From JANNMJ01 sp031426455 (GTDB lineage Bacteria > Bacteroidota > Bacteroidia > Cytophagales > Hymenobacteraceae), in the NCBI GenBank assembly GCA_031426455.1, contig JANPLI010000105.1:29901-93900 (forward strand): 64,000 nt of DNA, given 5' to 3'. The position numbers were made by a program, and so were the translations under genes. The notes below the pieces were generated by a model. That model saw only the letters and a program-made list of their open reading frames with translations. It searched no databases and was not told the origin of the DNA. Shown here piece after piece: positions 34,067 to 44,224 of this stretch. Within the stretch, counting starts at the first letter, position 1. Every line of letters begins with the position of its first letter.

Positions 34067-35221
34067 ATGAGCCAATCCGCCGTTATGCCTACCCTAGCGC
34101 CCACCGCCGGGGCCGCCCCCGCCCCCGCCGAAGACTTTCTGCCCCTGCTCGGCACCGACCACGTCGAGTTCATCGTCGGCAATGCCAAACAGGCCGCATT
34201 CTTCTATCAGCAGGCGTTTGGCTTTGCGCTGGAAGCCTACGCCGGCCCCGAAACCGGGCAGCGCGACCGCGCCTCCTACGTGCTGCGGCAGAACAAGGTC
34301 CGCCTCGTGCTCACCACCCCGCTCCAGCCCACCGGCACGCTGGCCGAACACCTGGCGCTGCACGGCGACGGCGTGAAAGTGCTGGCGCTCTGGGTCGATG
34401 ACGCCGCCCACTCCTACCGCGAAACCACCGCGCGCGGCGCCGTGGGCGTGCAGGAACCCATCACCACCCGCGACGAGCACGGCGAGGTCGTGACGGCTTC
34501 CATCCGCACCTACGGCGACACGCTGCACACCTTCGTGGAGCGCAAAAACTACCACGGCCCGTTCCTGCCCGGCTACGTGGCCCGCACCCAGACGTTGCCC
34601 GAAATGCCCGTCGTGGGCTTGCAGTACGTCGATCACGCCGTCGGCAACGTCGGCTGGGGCGAGATGAACCATTGGGTGAAGTTTTACGAGGACGTGATGG
34701 GCTTCAAGCTGCTGATCACGTTCGACGACGACGATATCTCGACTGAATATTCGGCCCTGATGAGCAAGGTGGTCAGCAACGGCAACGGCTACGTCAAGTT
34801 CCCGATCAATGAGCCGGCCGAGGGCAAGAAAAAGTCGCAGATCGAAGAGTACCTCGACTTTTACCACGGCGCCGGGGTGCAGCACCTGGCCATTGCTACC
34901 AACGACATCGTGTCCACTGTCAGCGAGTTGCGCCGCCGGGGCGTCGAATTCCTGCGCGTCCCGGACACGTACTACGAAGACCTGATGGACCGCGTGGGCG
35001 CCGTCGAGGAAGACCTGGCCGATATCAAGCGCCTCAACCTGCTCGTGGACCGCGACGACGAAGGCTACCTGCTCCAGATCTTCACCAAACCCCTCGAAGA
35101 CCGCCCCACGCTCTTCTTCGAGATCATCCAGCGGAAAGGCGCTAAGAGCTTCGGCAAGGGCAACTTCAAGGCCCTGTTCGAAAGCATCGAGCGCGAACAG
35201 GCCCTGCGCGGTAACCTTTAA
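34067..35221 (+). CDS. hpd: 4-hydroxyphenylpyruvate dioxygenase
   Basis: A 384-residue two-domain vicinal-oxygen-chelate enzyme that converts 4-hydroxyphenylpyruvate to homogentisate in tyrosine breakdown. Iron ligands are in place: His in YVDHAVGNV, His in GVQHLAIAT and Glu in LFFEIIQRKG. The C-terminal gate helix (SFGKGNFKALFESIEREQ) is complete. ATG 34067 is preferred over a frame extension to 33992 that overlaps the -7 box. No homogentisate dioxygenase is adjacent. Length and start agree with the family. Confidence 0.95.
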   Translation: MSQSAVMPTLAPTAGAAPAPAEDFLPLLGTDHVEFIVGNAKQAAFFYQQAFGFALEAYAGPETGQRDRASYVLRQNKVRLVLTTPLQPTGTLAEHLALHGDGVKVLALWVDDAAHSYRETTARGAVGVQEPITTRDEHGEVVTASIRTYGDTLHTFVERKNYHGPFLPGYVARTQTLPEMPVVGLQYVDHAVGNVGWGEMNHWVKFYEDVMGFKLLITFDDDDISTEYSALMSKVVSNGNGYVKFPINEPAEGKKKSQIEEYLDFYHGAGVQHLAIATNDIVSTVSELRRRGVEFLRVPDTYYEDLMDRVGAVEEDLADIKRLNLLVDRDDEGYLLQIFTKPLEDRPTLFFEIIQRKGAKSFGKGNFKALFESIEREQALRGNL

Positions 35222-35464
35222 AGGCCACAAGCTATCAGCTTCAAGCGGCAAGCCAGAATAGCTACCTCTCCCGAATGCCCCGGCCCACCAGCCGGGGCAT
35301 TCGGCATTTTATGCCGCCCCGTGAAACGCCGGGCGCCGGATGCCGTACGAGCGACCGCACGGCGTCACTTCAACAAGTCATATGTCGCTACCCTTGCGGC
35401 ACGGAGCTTGTATCCGCCGCCCCAGCTTCGGCTTTTCCTTTCATCATTTTCCTTCCTGTTTAGA

Positions 35465-36070
35465 ATGCGTTCTTCTTTACCTTCCGTCCTGACCGCCGCG
35501 CTCCTGCTGGGTGCCGGCGCCGTCCTGGCTCAGGCACCGGCCAAGCCGGGTCAGCAAATGGCCCCCGCCAAATCTACTTCCGTCGCCACGCCCGTGCAGG
35601 GCGCCGCGGCCCCCGCTTCAGGCACGCCCCGCCCGACCGCCGTGTCGGGCACAATGCCGGTTACAGCCCCAACGGCCTCCGCAGCAGCGGCTCCCCGCGC
35701 CACCGTCCGGCCCGGCGCGCGGGGTCCGGCTCCGCGCGAGAAGGGCATCCCCGGAATGAAAGACGGCGTGACGGTGATCAATGGCGAAGTGGTGGTCACC
35801 GAATTCGGCACGACCCGCCCGGTGACAGCGGCATCCGAAGCAACCGGCCGCAAGCTCACCAGTGGCATTACCGTACTCCCCGATGGCACCTTCACCCGCC
35901 CCGACGGCACCGGTGGTAAAATGGTAGAAGGCGACTTCCTCACGCTGACCGGCCGCTTCACTACGATGCGCGAGAAAACCGTTGCCGATTCTGCCCGCAA
36001 AGCCGAACTGAAGCTCAAGCTACAAGAAGCCAAGCACCCCAAGAAGAAAAAAGGCCTGTTTGGGCGCTAA
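35465..36070 (+). CDS. secreted DUF6799-type protein
   Basis: A 201-residue protein with a clear signal peptide (SVLTAALLLGAGAVLAQA) and a long Ala/Pro/Thr-rich linker. The C-terminal domain has two related strand blocks (DGVTVINGEVVVTEFG and SGITVLPDGTFTRPDGTG, then VEGDFLTLTGRFTT), the pattern of DUF6799. It ends in a Lys-rich tail (KHPKKKKGLFGR). The role is unknown, probably periplasmic or surface. ATG 35465 is the start that gives a signal peptide. Confidence 0.72.
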   Translation: MRSSLPSVLTAALLLGAGAVLAQAPAKPGQQMAPAKSTSVATPVQGAAAPASGTPRPTAVSGTMPVTAPTASAAAAPRATVRPGARGPAPREKGIPGMKDGVTVINGEVVVTEFGTTRPVTAASEATGRKLTSGITVLPDGTFTRPDGTGGKMVEGDFLTLTGRFTTMREKTVADSARKAELKLKLQEAKHPKKKKGLFGR

Positions 36071-36195
36071 CGTTCGTCAGGCCGCACCGCTGCTGATCCC
36101 GCTTTTCTGCTTTCTGGTTTCGCCCGTCCGGTGCTTTGCGCCGGGCGGGCGTTTCTTTGGCGGACTGTTCGCGCTTTTCACCTCCCCCCTCACCA

Positions 36196-36603
36196 ATGGC
36201 CATTCGTTACGACTTCAACCCCGTCGCCTTCACCCCCGACGATTTCCGCGCCGTGCTGGCGTCCTCCACCATCAACCGCCCCATCGATGACCCCGCGCGC
36301 CTGGCTACGATGCTGCGCGAATCGAATCTGGTGCTGACGGCCACCGACGAAGCCACCGGCGCGTTCGTAGGCGTCGCCCGGTGCCTCACCGACTGGGCCT
36401 TTTGCTGTTACGTCTCCGACCTGGCCGTCCGCGCCGATTATCAGCGCCAGGGCATTGGCAAAGAACTTCTCCGGCGCGTCCACGAAAAATGCGGCCAGGA
36501 AGTGATGGTACTGCTACTGGCCGCCCCCGCCGCCGCCGACTACTACGCTCCGCTTGGCTTCGAGGCCGCCCCGAACGCCTGGAAGCTGGACCGGGTGCGG
36601 TAG
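36196..36603 (+). CDS. GNAT family N-acetyltransferase
   Basis: A 135-residue acetyl-CoA-dependent acyltransferase. The acetyl-CoA site is clear: CYVSDLAVRADYQRQGIGKELLRRV (motif A with Q-x-x-G-I-G), then LLLAAPAAADYYAPLGFE (motif B with Y-x-x-x-GF). The N-terminal motif FVGVARCLTDW is also typical. The substrate is unknown. ATG 36196 follows the DUF6799 gene by 125 bp. Confidence 0.9.
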   Translation: MAIRYDFNPVAFTPDDFRAVLASSTINRPIDDPARLATMLRESNLVLTATDEATGAFVGVARCLTDWAFCCYVSDLAVRADYQRQGIGKELLRRVHEKCGQEVMVLLLAAPAAADYYAPLGFEAAPNAWKLDRVR

Positions 36604-36679
36604 ATAGGCGCAAAATTTTAGGATTCGTCTTCCTGCCTGAGCAGATGCAGCAACTCGTCACGCCGCAGCGGCGACCCGC

Positions 36680-36955
36680 TTAAAACTCACGGAGAAATTC
36701 GTATGCGTCCTGCAGCTTGATTTTCCCTCGCAGGTGGTCATCGCTTTGTTGAAGCGCCTCTCGCATCCCATCTACCCATTGTTGTTCAGCGGCATTCTGC
36801 GGCGACAAAATCGGCGTTTTTACCGCGTCTTTCTGCTCGACGGGTTGCGATGTCAGCTTACGGGCCTGTTGGACTTCGGCCCACGGCAATTGTTCCAGCA
36901 GCTTCCGAAAGAAGCGGTACTGAGCATCCGGGATGTTGATGGTAAGCTGACGCAT
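36680..36955 (-). CDS. small antitoxin-like protein
   Basis: A 91-residue protein: MRQLTINIPDAQYRFFRKLLEQL, then a Gln/Lys-rich linker and a helical end (WVDGMREALQQSD, LQDAYEFLREF). The start (TIxIPDxxYxFFxxLLxxL) is typical of short Bacteroidota proteins that precede RelE/Txe-type toxin genes. No toxin frame was found downstream (36604-36679 is too short), so if it is an antitoxin it is an orphan. Confidence 0.55.
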   Translation of the reverse strand: MRQLTINIPDAQYRFFRKLLEQLPWAEVQQARKLTSQPVEQKDAVKTPILSPQNAAEQQWVDGMREALQQSDDHLRGKIKLQDAYEFLREF

Positions 36956-37005
36956 ACCCAAAAATACGCCGCGCCCCGCCAACACGTTCCATCGCGGGTC
37001 CGGCC

Positions 37006-37362
37006 TCAGCTGCTCCGCTTCAGCTTCAGGCCGTGTAAAAACTGGCCGCGTTCCTCGCACTTGTCGCTCATTCGGGTGAGTTCGAGTTTCTGGTCCTTGT
37101 ACAGCCAACTGTAGAGCCCTTTTTTTCCCGGCAGGCAGGTGAGCGGCCCGCTGCGGTCGATGATGGAAAAGACACTTTCGGTGATGCGGTAAGTGGCCGT
37201 AGCCAGCAAGCGACCATCCACGAAGGTGCGCATCGAATCGCCGGTGTAAAACTCCAGCCGGATGCCGCCGTCGGCCTCCCAACTCGTGTTTTGCAGCATA
37301 TTGGTGGGCGGAGGCTTGGCGCCGGTGTGCAGTGCCGCCGTCAGCAGGAGCGTCAGGATCAT
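37006..37362 (-). CDS. small secreted hypothetical protein
   Basis: A 118-residue protein with a short signal-like start (ILTLLLTAALHTGA). The mature part is beta-rich: NTSWEADGGIRLEFYTGDS, TATYRITESVFSIID, LYSWLYKDQKLELTRM. This resembles small lipocalin-like proteins of Bacteroidota (W near the start, alternating strands). It overlaps the PhzF stop by 4 bp (ATGA), so the two are co-translated. The function is unknown. Confidence 0.65.
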   Translation of the reverse strand: MILTLLLTAALHTGAKPPPTNMLQNTSWEADGGIRLEFYTGDSMRTFVDGRLLATATYRITESVFSIIDRSGPLTCLPGKKGLYSWLYKDQKLELTRMSDKCEERGQFLHGLKLKRSS

Positions 37363-38207
37363 TGGGTTAACGAAGGAATTTCCCCTTGCAGGTACGTAAC
37401 GGCCTGCCCGCGCAGGTGTACGCGGTCAGGGCTGGCGCCGCTGCCCGGTAGCCGAACCAGCGTACAGCCCAACTCGCCGCCGCGCGCCGACACCTGCCGG
37501 GCTTCCAGCGTGGTTCTGCCGAGCTTTTCAGCCCAGAAAGGCACCAGCGTACAGTGGGCGGAACCGGTGACGGGATCCTCGAAAATGGTGGACTGCGGCG
37601 TGAAGAAGCGCGACACAAAATCGACCCCGCTGCCCGGCGCGCCGGGAGCCGTACAGATGATGCCGCCGGGATCGACATTGATACGGTCGAGAATGGCGCG
37701 GTTGGGCCGCAGCGCGTGGATTTCGGCCTCCGTAGCGTATTCCAGCACATAGTCGCGGGCGCGGCCCACGGTCAGCGGCGGCGGAAACGCGGCCAGCACT
37801 TCCGCGGGCAATTCGGCCGGTACGGGCGGGCGGGCGGGCAGGTCCAACTCGTAGATATCGCCGGTCACCGTGACCCGCAGCTCGCCGCTTTTGGTGGAGA
37901 AGCGAATCGACTGCCCGGCGGCCGGAGCGGAATTGAGGTGGCGCGTCAGGACGTGGGCGGTGGCCAGCGTGGCGTGGCCGCAAAGGTCCATTTCGATATC
38001 CGGCGTGAACCAGCGCAGCTCGTACTGGTCCACGTTCTGAAACCGGAAAAAGGCCGTTTCGGGGACGGCATTTTCGGCTGCGATCTGCTGCAGCAGCGCG
38101 TCAGAGGGCCAATCGCTTTCCGCCGGCAAGGGCATCACGGCGGCGGGGTTGCCGTGGAAGATGCGGCTGGTGAAGGCGTTGATGAGGTAGATGCTCTGGG
38201 TAATCAT
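37359..38207 (-). CDS. PhzF family isomerase/epimerase-like protein
   Basis: A 282-residue protein of the PhzF/DapF-like fold. Diagnostic blocks are NAFTSRIFHGNPAAVMP, AENAVPETAFF (the family Glu), RWFTPDIEMDLCGHATLATAHVL and FEDPVTGSAHCTLVPFW. It has the family's GNPA, CGHAT and DPVTGSAH signatures in order. The substrate is unknown. ATG 38207 is favoured over 38225 because MITQSIYLINAF matches the family start. Confidence 0.92.
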   Translation of the reverse strand: MITQSIYLINAFTSRIFHGNPAAVMPLPAESDWPSDALLQQIAAENAVPETAFFRFQNVDQYELRWFTPDIEMDLCGHATLATAHVLTRHLNSAPAAGQSIRFSTKSGELRVTVTGDIYELDLPARPPVPAELPAEVLAAFPPPLTVGRARDYVLEYATEAEIHALRPNRAILDRINVDPGGIICTAPGAPGSGVDFVSRFFTPQSTIFEDPVTGSAHCTLVPFWAEKLGRTTLEARQVSARGGELGCTLVRLPGSGASPDRVHLRGQAVTYLQGEIPSLTQ

Positions 38208-38243
38208 CGGCGGAATTAAAATCACGTCGGTTTGGCCCCCGTT

Positions 38244-38975
38244 TTACCAGCCGCTCGCCAGCACGTCGGCCAAGTGGAGAGCTTTGATCGGCTTGTCGTG
38301 TTCGCGGATGTAGGCATCGAGGTGCATCAGGCAACTGGTATCCGTGGAAATCAGGTAATTGGCGCCGGTTTCCAGCGCATTTTCGACCTTTTGCTCGGCC
38401 ATTGCCACCGAAATACTCTCGAACTTGACGGCGAACGAGCCGCCGAAACCGCAGCAGGTTTCAGTGTCGGCCATCTCGACGCGGCGCAGGTCTTTGACCG
38501 AATCGAGCAGCCGGCGCGGGGCTTCGCGGATGCCGCACTCGCGCAGCGCCGCGCACGAGTCGTGGTACGTATAAGTGCCTTCGAGCCGCGCGCCGGGAAT
38601 CCGACTCACGCCCAGCACATCGACCAGAAACTCGCTCAGCTCATAAACCCGCCGCTGAATGGCGCGGTACCGGACCAGGTTCGGCGTCTGGGCGAACAGG
38701 TCGTCGTAGGAATTACGCACCATCCCGACGCACGAAGCCGTGGGGCCAACGATATACGTCGTCTCGTTGCCGGCAAAATCGTCCAGAAACTTGGTGGCCA
38801 CGGCGCGGGCCTCCTCGTGGTAGCCGGCGTTGTAAGCGGGCTGACCGCAGCAGGTTTGCTGCGGGTTATAACGCACCTGGCAACCGGCTTTTTCCAGCAC
38901 CTTCACCGTATTGAAGGCCGTTTCCGGAAAAAGCTGGTCGATAAAGCAGGGAATGAAAAGCTCGACGGTAGGCAC
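38244..38975 (-). CDS. LutA-type (Fe-S)-binding oxidoreductase subunit
   Basis: A 243-residue protein with two CCG domains: ELFIPCFIDQLFPETA, CGQPAYNAG after TC, and later TYHDSCAALRECGI with ETCCGFGGSFAVK. This is the layout of LutA/YkgE, the small subunit of the L-lactate oxidation complex LutABC. LutB and LutC are not adjacent here. It probably takes part in respiratory lactate or related hydroxyacid oxidation at the inner membrane; the exact donor is inferred. Confidence 0.88.
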   Translation of the reverse strand: MPTVELFIPCFIDQLFPETAFNTVKVLEKAGCQVRYNPQQTCCGQPAYNAGYHEEARAVATKFLDDFAGNETTYIVGPTASCVGMVRNSYDDLFAQTPNLVRYRAIQRRVYELSEFLVDVLGVSRIPGARLEGTYTYHDSCAALRECGIREAPRRLLDSVKDLRRVEMADTETCCGFGGSFAVKFESISVAMAEQKVENALETGANYLISTDTSCLMHLDAYIREHDKPIKALHLADVLASGW

Positions 38976-38979
38976 GGGG

Positions 38980-39118
38980 GGGGGGCGAATTACGAATTAC
39001 GAATTACTAATTACGAGCGCCATTTGTAGTCTTACAGGCCGTAATTAGCACGGGGAAAGCGAATTACGAATCACGATCACCATTCGCAATTGTGTAATTC
39101 GTAATTCGCAATTAAAAC
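38980..39118. repeat. GAATTAC heptamer repeats, both orientations
   Basis: A homopolymer of ten G precedes three GAATTAC copies and a variant TAATTAC (38992-39020). Further copies (GAATTACGAATCACG at 39061-39075) and reverse-orientation copies (GTAATTCGTAATTCG at 39096-39110) follow. The last copies touch the stop codon of the HMG-CoA lyase gene. The period is again 7 bp. Confidence 0.85.
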
Positions 39119-39996
39119 AAGTGGGTGGCTAGCCGGTGGGCCGTTTGCAGGGCGGCGCGGTTTAAGGCCAAAGGTACCCCCTGCCCGTCGAGCCAGGCCA
39201 CGAGGTTTTCGGTGGGCAAGTTGCCGGTGAGGGTGTCGCCGGCCATTGGGCAACCGCCGAGGCCCCCGAGGGCGCCGTCGAAGTGGCGGCAGCCGCCCGC
39301 CCAGGCGGCGGCAGTTTTCGCCTCCCAGGTGGCGGGCGTGGTGTGCAGATGCGCGCCGAAAGCGATAGCGGGAAACGCCGGAATCAGCGTCCGGAACGCC
39401 GCTTCGATAGTGGGCGCATCGCCGGAACCCACCGTGTCGGCCAGGGATATCAGATGGATACCCAGCGCCGCCAGTTTTTCAGTGAACGCAGCCAGCACGG
39501 CCGGCTCGTAGGGATCACCGTAGGGATTGCCGAAGCCCATCGACAGGTACACGACCAGCGTTTGGCCCGCCCGGACGGCGCGCTCCTGAATGCGGGCCAC
39601 GTCCTGGAGCGCCTCGGCGATGCCCCGGTTGGTGTTGCGCTGCTGAAATGTCTCGCTGACCGACAGCGGGTAGCCCAGGTAGCTGATTTGCGGGTGCTGC
39701 GTGGCGGCTTCGGCCCCGCGCTCGTTGGCGATGATGGCCAGGAGCTTCGTTTTCGACTGACTCAGATCGAGGCCGGCCAGCACTTCGGCCGTGTCGGCCA
39801 GTTGGGGAATGGCTTTGGGCGAAACGAACGAGCCAAAATCCAGGGTATCGAAGCCGACGGCTAGCAAGGCTTGCAGATAGGCGGTTTTTTGGGCCGTCGG
39901 GATAAAACAGGTCAGCCCCTGCATCGCATCGCGTGGGCATTCCACGAGCGTCACGGGCTCGGTTGATTCAGCTGGTTTGGCAGCAGGCATTGGCAA
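39112..39996 (-). CDS. mvaB: hydroxymethylglutaryl-CoA lyase
   Basis: A 294-residue TIM-barrel lyase that splits HMG-CoA into acetoacetate and acetyl-CoA. Features: VECPRDAMQGL near the start (E-x-x-RDxxQ), FVSPKAIPQLADT, GHLHTT-like FGAHLHTT (metal His-x-His) and the active-site loop GGCPMAGDTLTGNLPTE with its catalytic Cys. Together with the acyl-CoA carboxylase at 27-29 kb it could serve leucine breakdown, although the genes are not clustered. Its stop codon lies in a heptamer repeat. Confidence 0.9.
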   Translation of the reverse strand: MPMPAAKPAESTEPVTLVECPRDAMQGLTCFIPTAQKTAYLQALLAVGFDTLDFGSFVSPKAIPQLADTAEVLAGLDLSQSKTKLLAIIANERGAEAATQHPQISYLGYPLSVSETFQQRNTNRGIAEALQDVARIQERAVRAGQTLVVYLSMGFGNPYGDPYEPAVLAAFTEKLAALGIHLISLADTVGSGDAPTIEAAFRTLIPAFPAIAFGAHLHTTPATWEAKTAAAWAGGCRHFDGALGGLGGCPMAGDTLTGNLPTENLVAWLDGQGVPLALNRAALQTAHRLATHLF

Positions 39997-40068
39997 CGTT
40001 GATTGGCGGCGAAGCAGCGAGGTTTCAGTCCACGAAGGTACGCTAACGGCGGAAGGCGCCCGCGTTTA

Positions 40069-40101
40069 TTTTGACTGATTCTAAACAAGGGTGTACCTTT
40101 G
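40069..40101 (+). promoter_or_regulatory. promoter of the iron-uptake operon
   Basis: TTTTG (40069-40073) and TACCTTTG (40094-40101) are 20 bp apart, an excellent match to the Bacteroidota TTTG-N19-21-TAnnTTTG promoter. The predicted start is about 40 nt before the imelysin ATG. I see no clear Fur box overlapping it. Confidence 0.8.
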
Positions 40102-40149
40102 CGGCGGTTGAGCGGTGCCGTGCCGCAAACGCCCTCTTTTCCTTCCCTA

Positions 40150-41352
<1,203 letters not shown>

Positions 41353-41441
41353 ATCATGGAGTGATTGAGCGATTTTCGCTTGCGTGATGATACCCTGCCG
41401 TACGGGCAGGAAAAACCCAGTTACCCAACCCTTTCCCGGTA

Positions 41442-42920
41442 ATGCCCCCGATCCGCCCGTTGCTTCTTCTGCCGAACCCGCTGCGCCTGCGGTCGTGGCT
41501 GCTGACGGGCGCCATCGCGGCGTTTGCGGTGAGCATCGGCGCCGTAAGCTGCCGGCCCGACAAGGACGTGGTGGACGCCGGCACAAACCTGACAGACAGC
41601 CAGGAGCAGTTCAGCGGCGGCGCGACGACGCTCTTCGACGCCACTGAAAATGCCTTTAACCACGCTGTGCCCGGCCTGAACAACGACGGCCAGGACCGCT
41701 TCGTGACGGGCAACTCGTTTTTTCGCAATAACTGGGTCATTGCGCCGGCCACCACCACGGCCCGCGATGGCCTGGGGCCGATGTTCAACGCCGCGTCCTG
41801 CTCCGGCTGCCACAACCTCGACGGGCGCGGCCGGCCGCCGCTGTCCGGCGAAACCGGCCTCAGCTCGATGCTGGTGCGGCTGAGTATCCCCGGCCAGGAT
41901 GCCCACGGCGATATCGTGCCCGACCCGACTTACGGTGACCAGCTCTCCAACCGCGGCATCCCCGGCGTGACCGCCGAGGGCGACGTGCGCATCACTTATA
42001 CCGAAGCCCCTGGCCAGTACCCGGACGGCACGGCGTTCTCGCTCCGTCGCCCGACGTATGCTTTTGATAATCTGGCTTATGGCGCGCTAGCGCCGAATAT
42101 TCTGACCTCGCCCCGCGTGGCGCCGCAGATGCCGGGCCTGGGCCTGCTGGAGGCCATTCCGGAAGCCACGCTGCTGGCCGCCGCCGACCCCGACGACCTC
42201 AACCAGGACGGCATTTCCGGGCGCCCGAATTACGTCTGGGACCTCGAAAACAACCGCCGCGCCATCGGCCGCTTCGGCTGGAAAGCCAACCAGCCGAGCC
42301 TGCGACAGCAGACGGCCGGCGCCTTCGTAGGCGATATGGGCATCACCAGTGCCCTTTTTCCGACGGAAAACTGCACCGCGCCGCAGCACGATTGCTGGCA
42401 GGCGCCGACGGGCAACACGTCGGCAGCGGAGCCTTTTGAGCTGACGCCCGCCGTTCTTGACCGCGTGGCCTACTACTCCGGCACCCTGGCCGTACCCGGT
42501 CGGCGCGAGTGGCAAAACCCGCAGGTGCAGGCCGGGCGCAAGCTTTTTGTGAGCCTCAACTGTTCCGGCTGCCATAAGATGAAGGTCGAAACCGGCGCGT
42601 CGGCCATCGACCCTACACTTAGCAACCAGACCATCCGGCCCTTCACGGACCTGCTGCTCCACGATATGGGGCCGGGCCTGGCCGATGGACGGCCTGACTT
42701 CGACGCCACCGGGCAGGAATGGCGCACCCCGCCGCTTTGGGGCATCGGGCTGTTCCGGGCCGTCAGTCGGCACACGTTTTACCTCCACGACGGCCGCGCC
42801 CGCAACCTCGAAGAAGCCATTCTCTGGCACGGCGGCGAGGCCGAACGCAGCCGGACGGCTTTCACCCAACTTTCTGCTACTGACCGTGCGGCGGTGATTC
42901 GGTTTCTGAATTCGCTCTAA
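41442..42920 (+). CDS. di-heme oxidoreductase family protein (DUF1111, MauG-like)
   Basis: A 492-residue exported c-type cytochrome. An N-terminal signal (LLTGAIAAFAVSIGAVSC) ends in a lipobox-like Cys. Two CxxCH haem sites are present: SCSGCHNLDGRG (about residue 123) and NCSGCHKMKVE (about 372). Other family blocks are AFVGDMGITSALFP and FYLHDGRARNLEEAILWHGGEA, the last containing likely axial and proton-transfer residues. In Bacteroidota such proteins sit between two imelysin genes. A role in iron oxidation state during uptake is plausible but not proven. Confidence 0.9.
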   Translation: MPPIRPLLLLPNPLRLRSWLLTGAIAAFAVSIGAVSCRPDKDVVDAGTNLTDSQEQFSGGATTLFDATENAFNHAVPGLNNDGQDRFVTGNSFFRNNWVIAPATTTARDGLGPMFNAASCSGCHNLDGRGRPPLSGETGLSSMLVRLSIPGQDAHGDIVPDPTYGDQLSNRGIPGVTAEGDVRITYTEAPGQYPDGTAFSLRRPTYAFDNLAYGALAPNILTSPRVAPQMPGLGLLEAIPEATLLAAADPDDLNQDGISGRPNYVWDLENNRRAIGRFGWKANQPSLRQQTAGAFVGDMGITSALFPTENCTAPQHDCWQAPTGNTSAAEPFELTPAVLDRVAYYSGTLAVPGRREWQNPQVQAGRKLFVSLNCSGCHKMKVETGASAIDPTLSNQTIRPFTDLLLHDMGPGLADGRPDFDATGQEWRTPPLWGIGLFRAVSRHTFYLHDGRARNLEEAILWHGGEAERSRTAFTQLSATDRAAVIRFLNSL

Positions 42921-42964
42921 AATATCCGGGCGCAGCCATTCACCTGCTCTTTCTCGACTCTTCA

Positions 42965-44080
42965 ATGAAATACCTCCTCTCTGCCCTGCTACTGCTTGCG
43001 CTCGTGCTGCCCGGCTGCACCGACGAGAACGACCCTTCCACTGACCCTTTCCGCAGCTACGACCGGCAGGCGATGCTGACCAGCACCCGCGACCAGGTTA
43101 TCGTGCCCGCGTTTCGGCTGTTTACGGAACAGTCCACCGCTTTCCAGGATCAGGCCGCGCTGCTGGATAATTCGCCCAGCAACTTGATAATCAGCGGTAT
43201 TCAGGACCAATGGCTTTCCGCCGCTACCGCCTGGGAGCAAGCCGCCGTGTATTCGTTCGGCCCCGCCGAAACCCTCAACCTGGCCAGCGGCGTGGCTTAC
43301 GAAGCGAACCCGACCGTGATCGAAAACGCCGTGATCGGTACGGCGCCCATCACCCAAGCCTTCGTGGATGGTTTACCGGCGTCGGCCAAAGGCCTGTGGG
43401 CACTCGAATACCTGCTCTTCGACCGCGACGGCGGCAACGCGGCCCTGCTCCCGCGCCTGACGACGGCGCCCGATGCGGCCCGCCGCCGCGCCCTAATCGT
43501 AGCCCTCGCTACTGACCTGACCCTGCGCGCTGCTGCCGCCGAAGCTGCCTGGACCGCTGGCGCCTACCCGGCGGCATTCGTGGCGGCTGATGGCAACGAT
43601 GTCAATTCGTCGATCAGCCAACTGGCCAATGCCATCGTGCAGCACACGGAAGTACTGAAAAACAAGCGTCTGGGCATTCCGCTGGGTGATGCGAACGCTG
43701 GCGTAGCCCAGCCGGCGCGCGCCGTCGGCTACCGCAGCCGCACTTCCGGGCAATTGCTGAACGCGGGCTTGCGCGGAATCCGGGCGGCGTTTCAGGGTAA
43801 CGCTACGACCGCCACGACGCCCGCGACCGGCCTCGACAACCTGCTCGACCACCTCGGTGCCCAGGGCGCCAACGGCCAAAAGCTGTCCGACGCCATTCAG
43901 ACGCAGTTCGCCGCGGCCGAAACCCTCGCCACCGGCGATATCGTCAGCCTCGTGGATCAACAACGCCAACCCGTGCTGGACCTGCAAACCGCCACCAAGC
44001 AACTCACTGTGCTGCTGAAAGTGGATATGGTCAGCAAGCTCGGTGTCCTGCTGACGTTCAATGACAACGACGGGGACTGA
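42965..44080 (+). CDS. imelysin family lipoprotein 2
   Basis: A 371-residue lipoprotein (signal ending in VLPGC). Imelysin-type helices are present: QDQWLSAATAWEQAAVYSFG, then KGLWALEYLLFDRDGG and a C-terminal helix DLQTATKQLTVLLKVDM. In the position of the HxxE motif of imelysin 1 it has Trp-Ala-Leu-Glu, so the histidine is missing; the Glu is kept. This is typical of the second imelysin in such loci to my recollection and suggests a different metal-binding mode. It starts 45 bp after the di-heme gene. Confidence 0.88.
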   Translation: MKYLLSALLLLALVLPGCTDENDPSTDPFRSYDRQAMLTSTRDQVIVPAFRLFTEQSTAFQDQAALLDNSPSNLIISGIQDQWLSAATAWEQAAVYSFGPAETLNLASGVAYEANPTVIENAVIGTAPITQAFVDGLPASAKGLWALEYLLFDRDGGNAALLPRLTTAPDAARRRALIVALATDLTLRAAAAEAAWTAGAYPAAFVAADGNDVNSSISQLANAIVQHTEVLKNKRLGIPLGDANAGVAQPARAVGYRSRTSGQLLNAGLRGIRAAFQGNATTATTPATGLDNLLDHLGAQGANGQKLSDAIQTQFAAAETLATGDIVSLVDQQRQPVLDLQTATKQLTVLLKVDMVSKLGVLLTFNDNDGD

Positions 44081-44146
44081 GGGGGAACTGAGTGACTGAG
44101 TGGACTGAGCGACTGAGTGACTTTTTGGACTGAGTGTGCTGACTGA
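44081..44146. repeat. GACTGAGT-type tandem repeat
   Basis: Eight or nine imperfect copies of a 7-8 bp GACTGAG(T) word follow the stop of imelysin 2 (GAACTGAGTGACTGAGTG, then GACTGAGCGACTGAGTGAC). They are separated by a short T-run. Confidence 0.8.
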
Positions 44147-44154
44147 CGGAGTGG

Positions 44155-44202
44155 CGCTGCGTCTCTGCGTTACCTCTGCGTCTCTGCGGGAAATCCGTCA
44201 GG
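44155..44202. repeat. CTCTGCGT repeat element
   Basis: CTGCGTCTCTGCGTTACCTCTGCGTCTCTGCGGGAA contains three to four CTCTGCGT words. It is the same family as 57816-57861 (opposite orientation) and 2557-2591. Confidence 0.65.
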
Positions 44203-44224
44203 GAGAAGTTTATTTCTGCATTGC

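Noticed and set aside
44155..44202. tRNA or small RNA in the HTTM upstream gap
   Set aside because: The CTCTGCG words do not fold as a cloverleaf; they belong to a dispersed repeat family.
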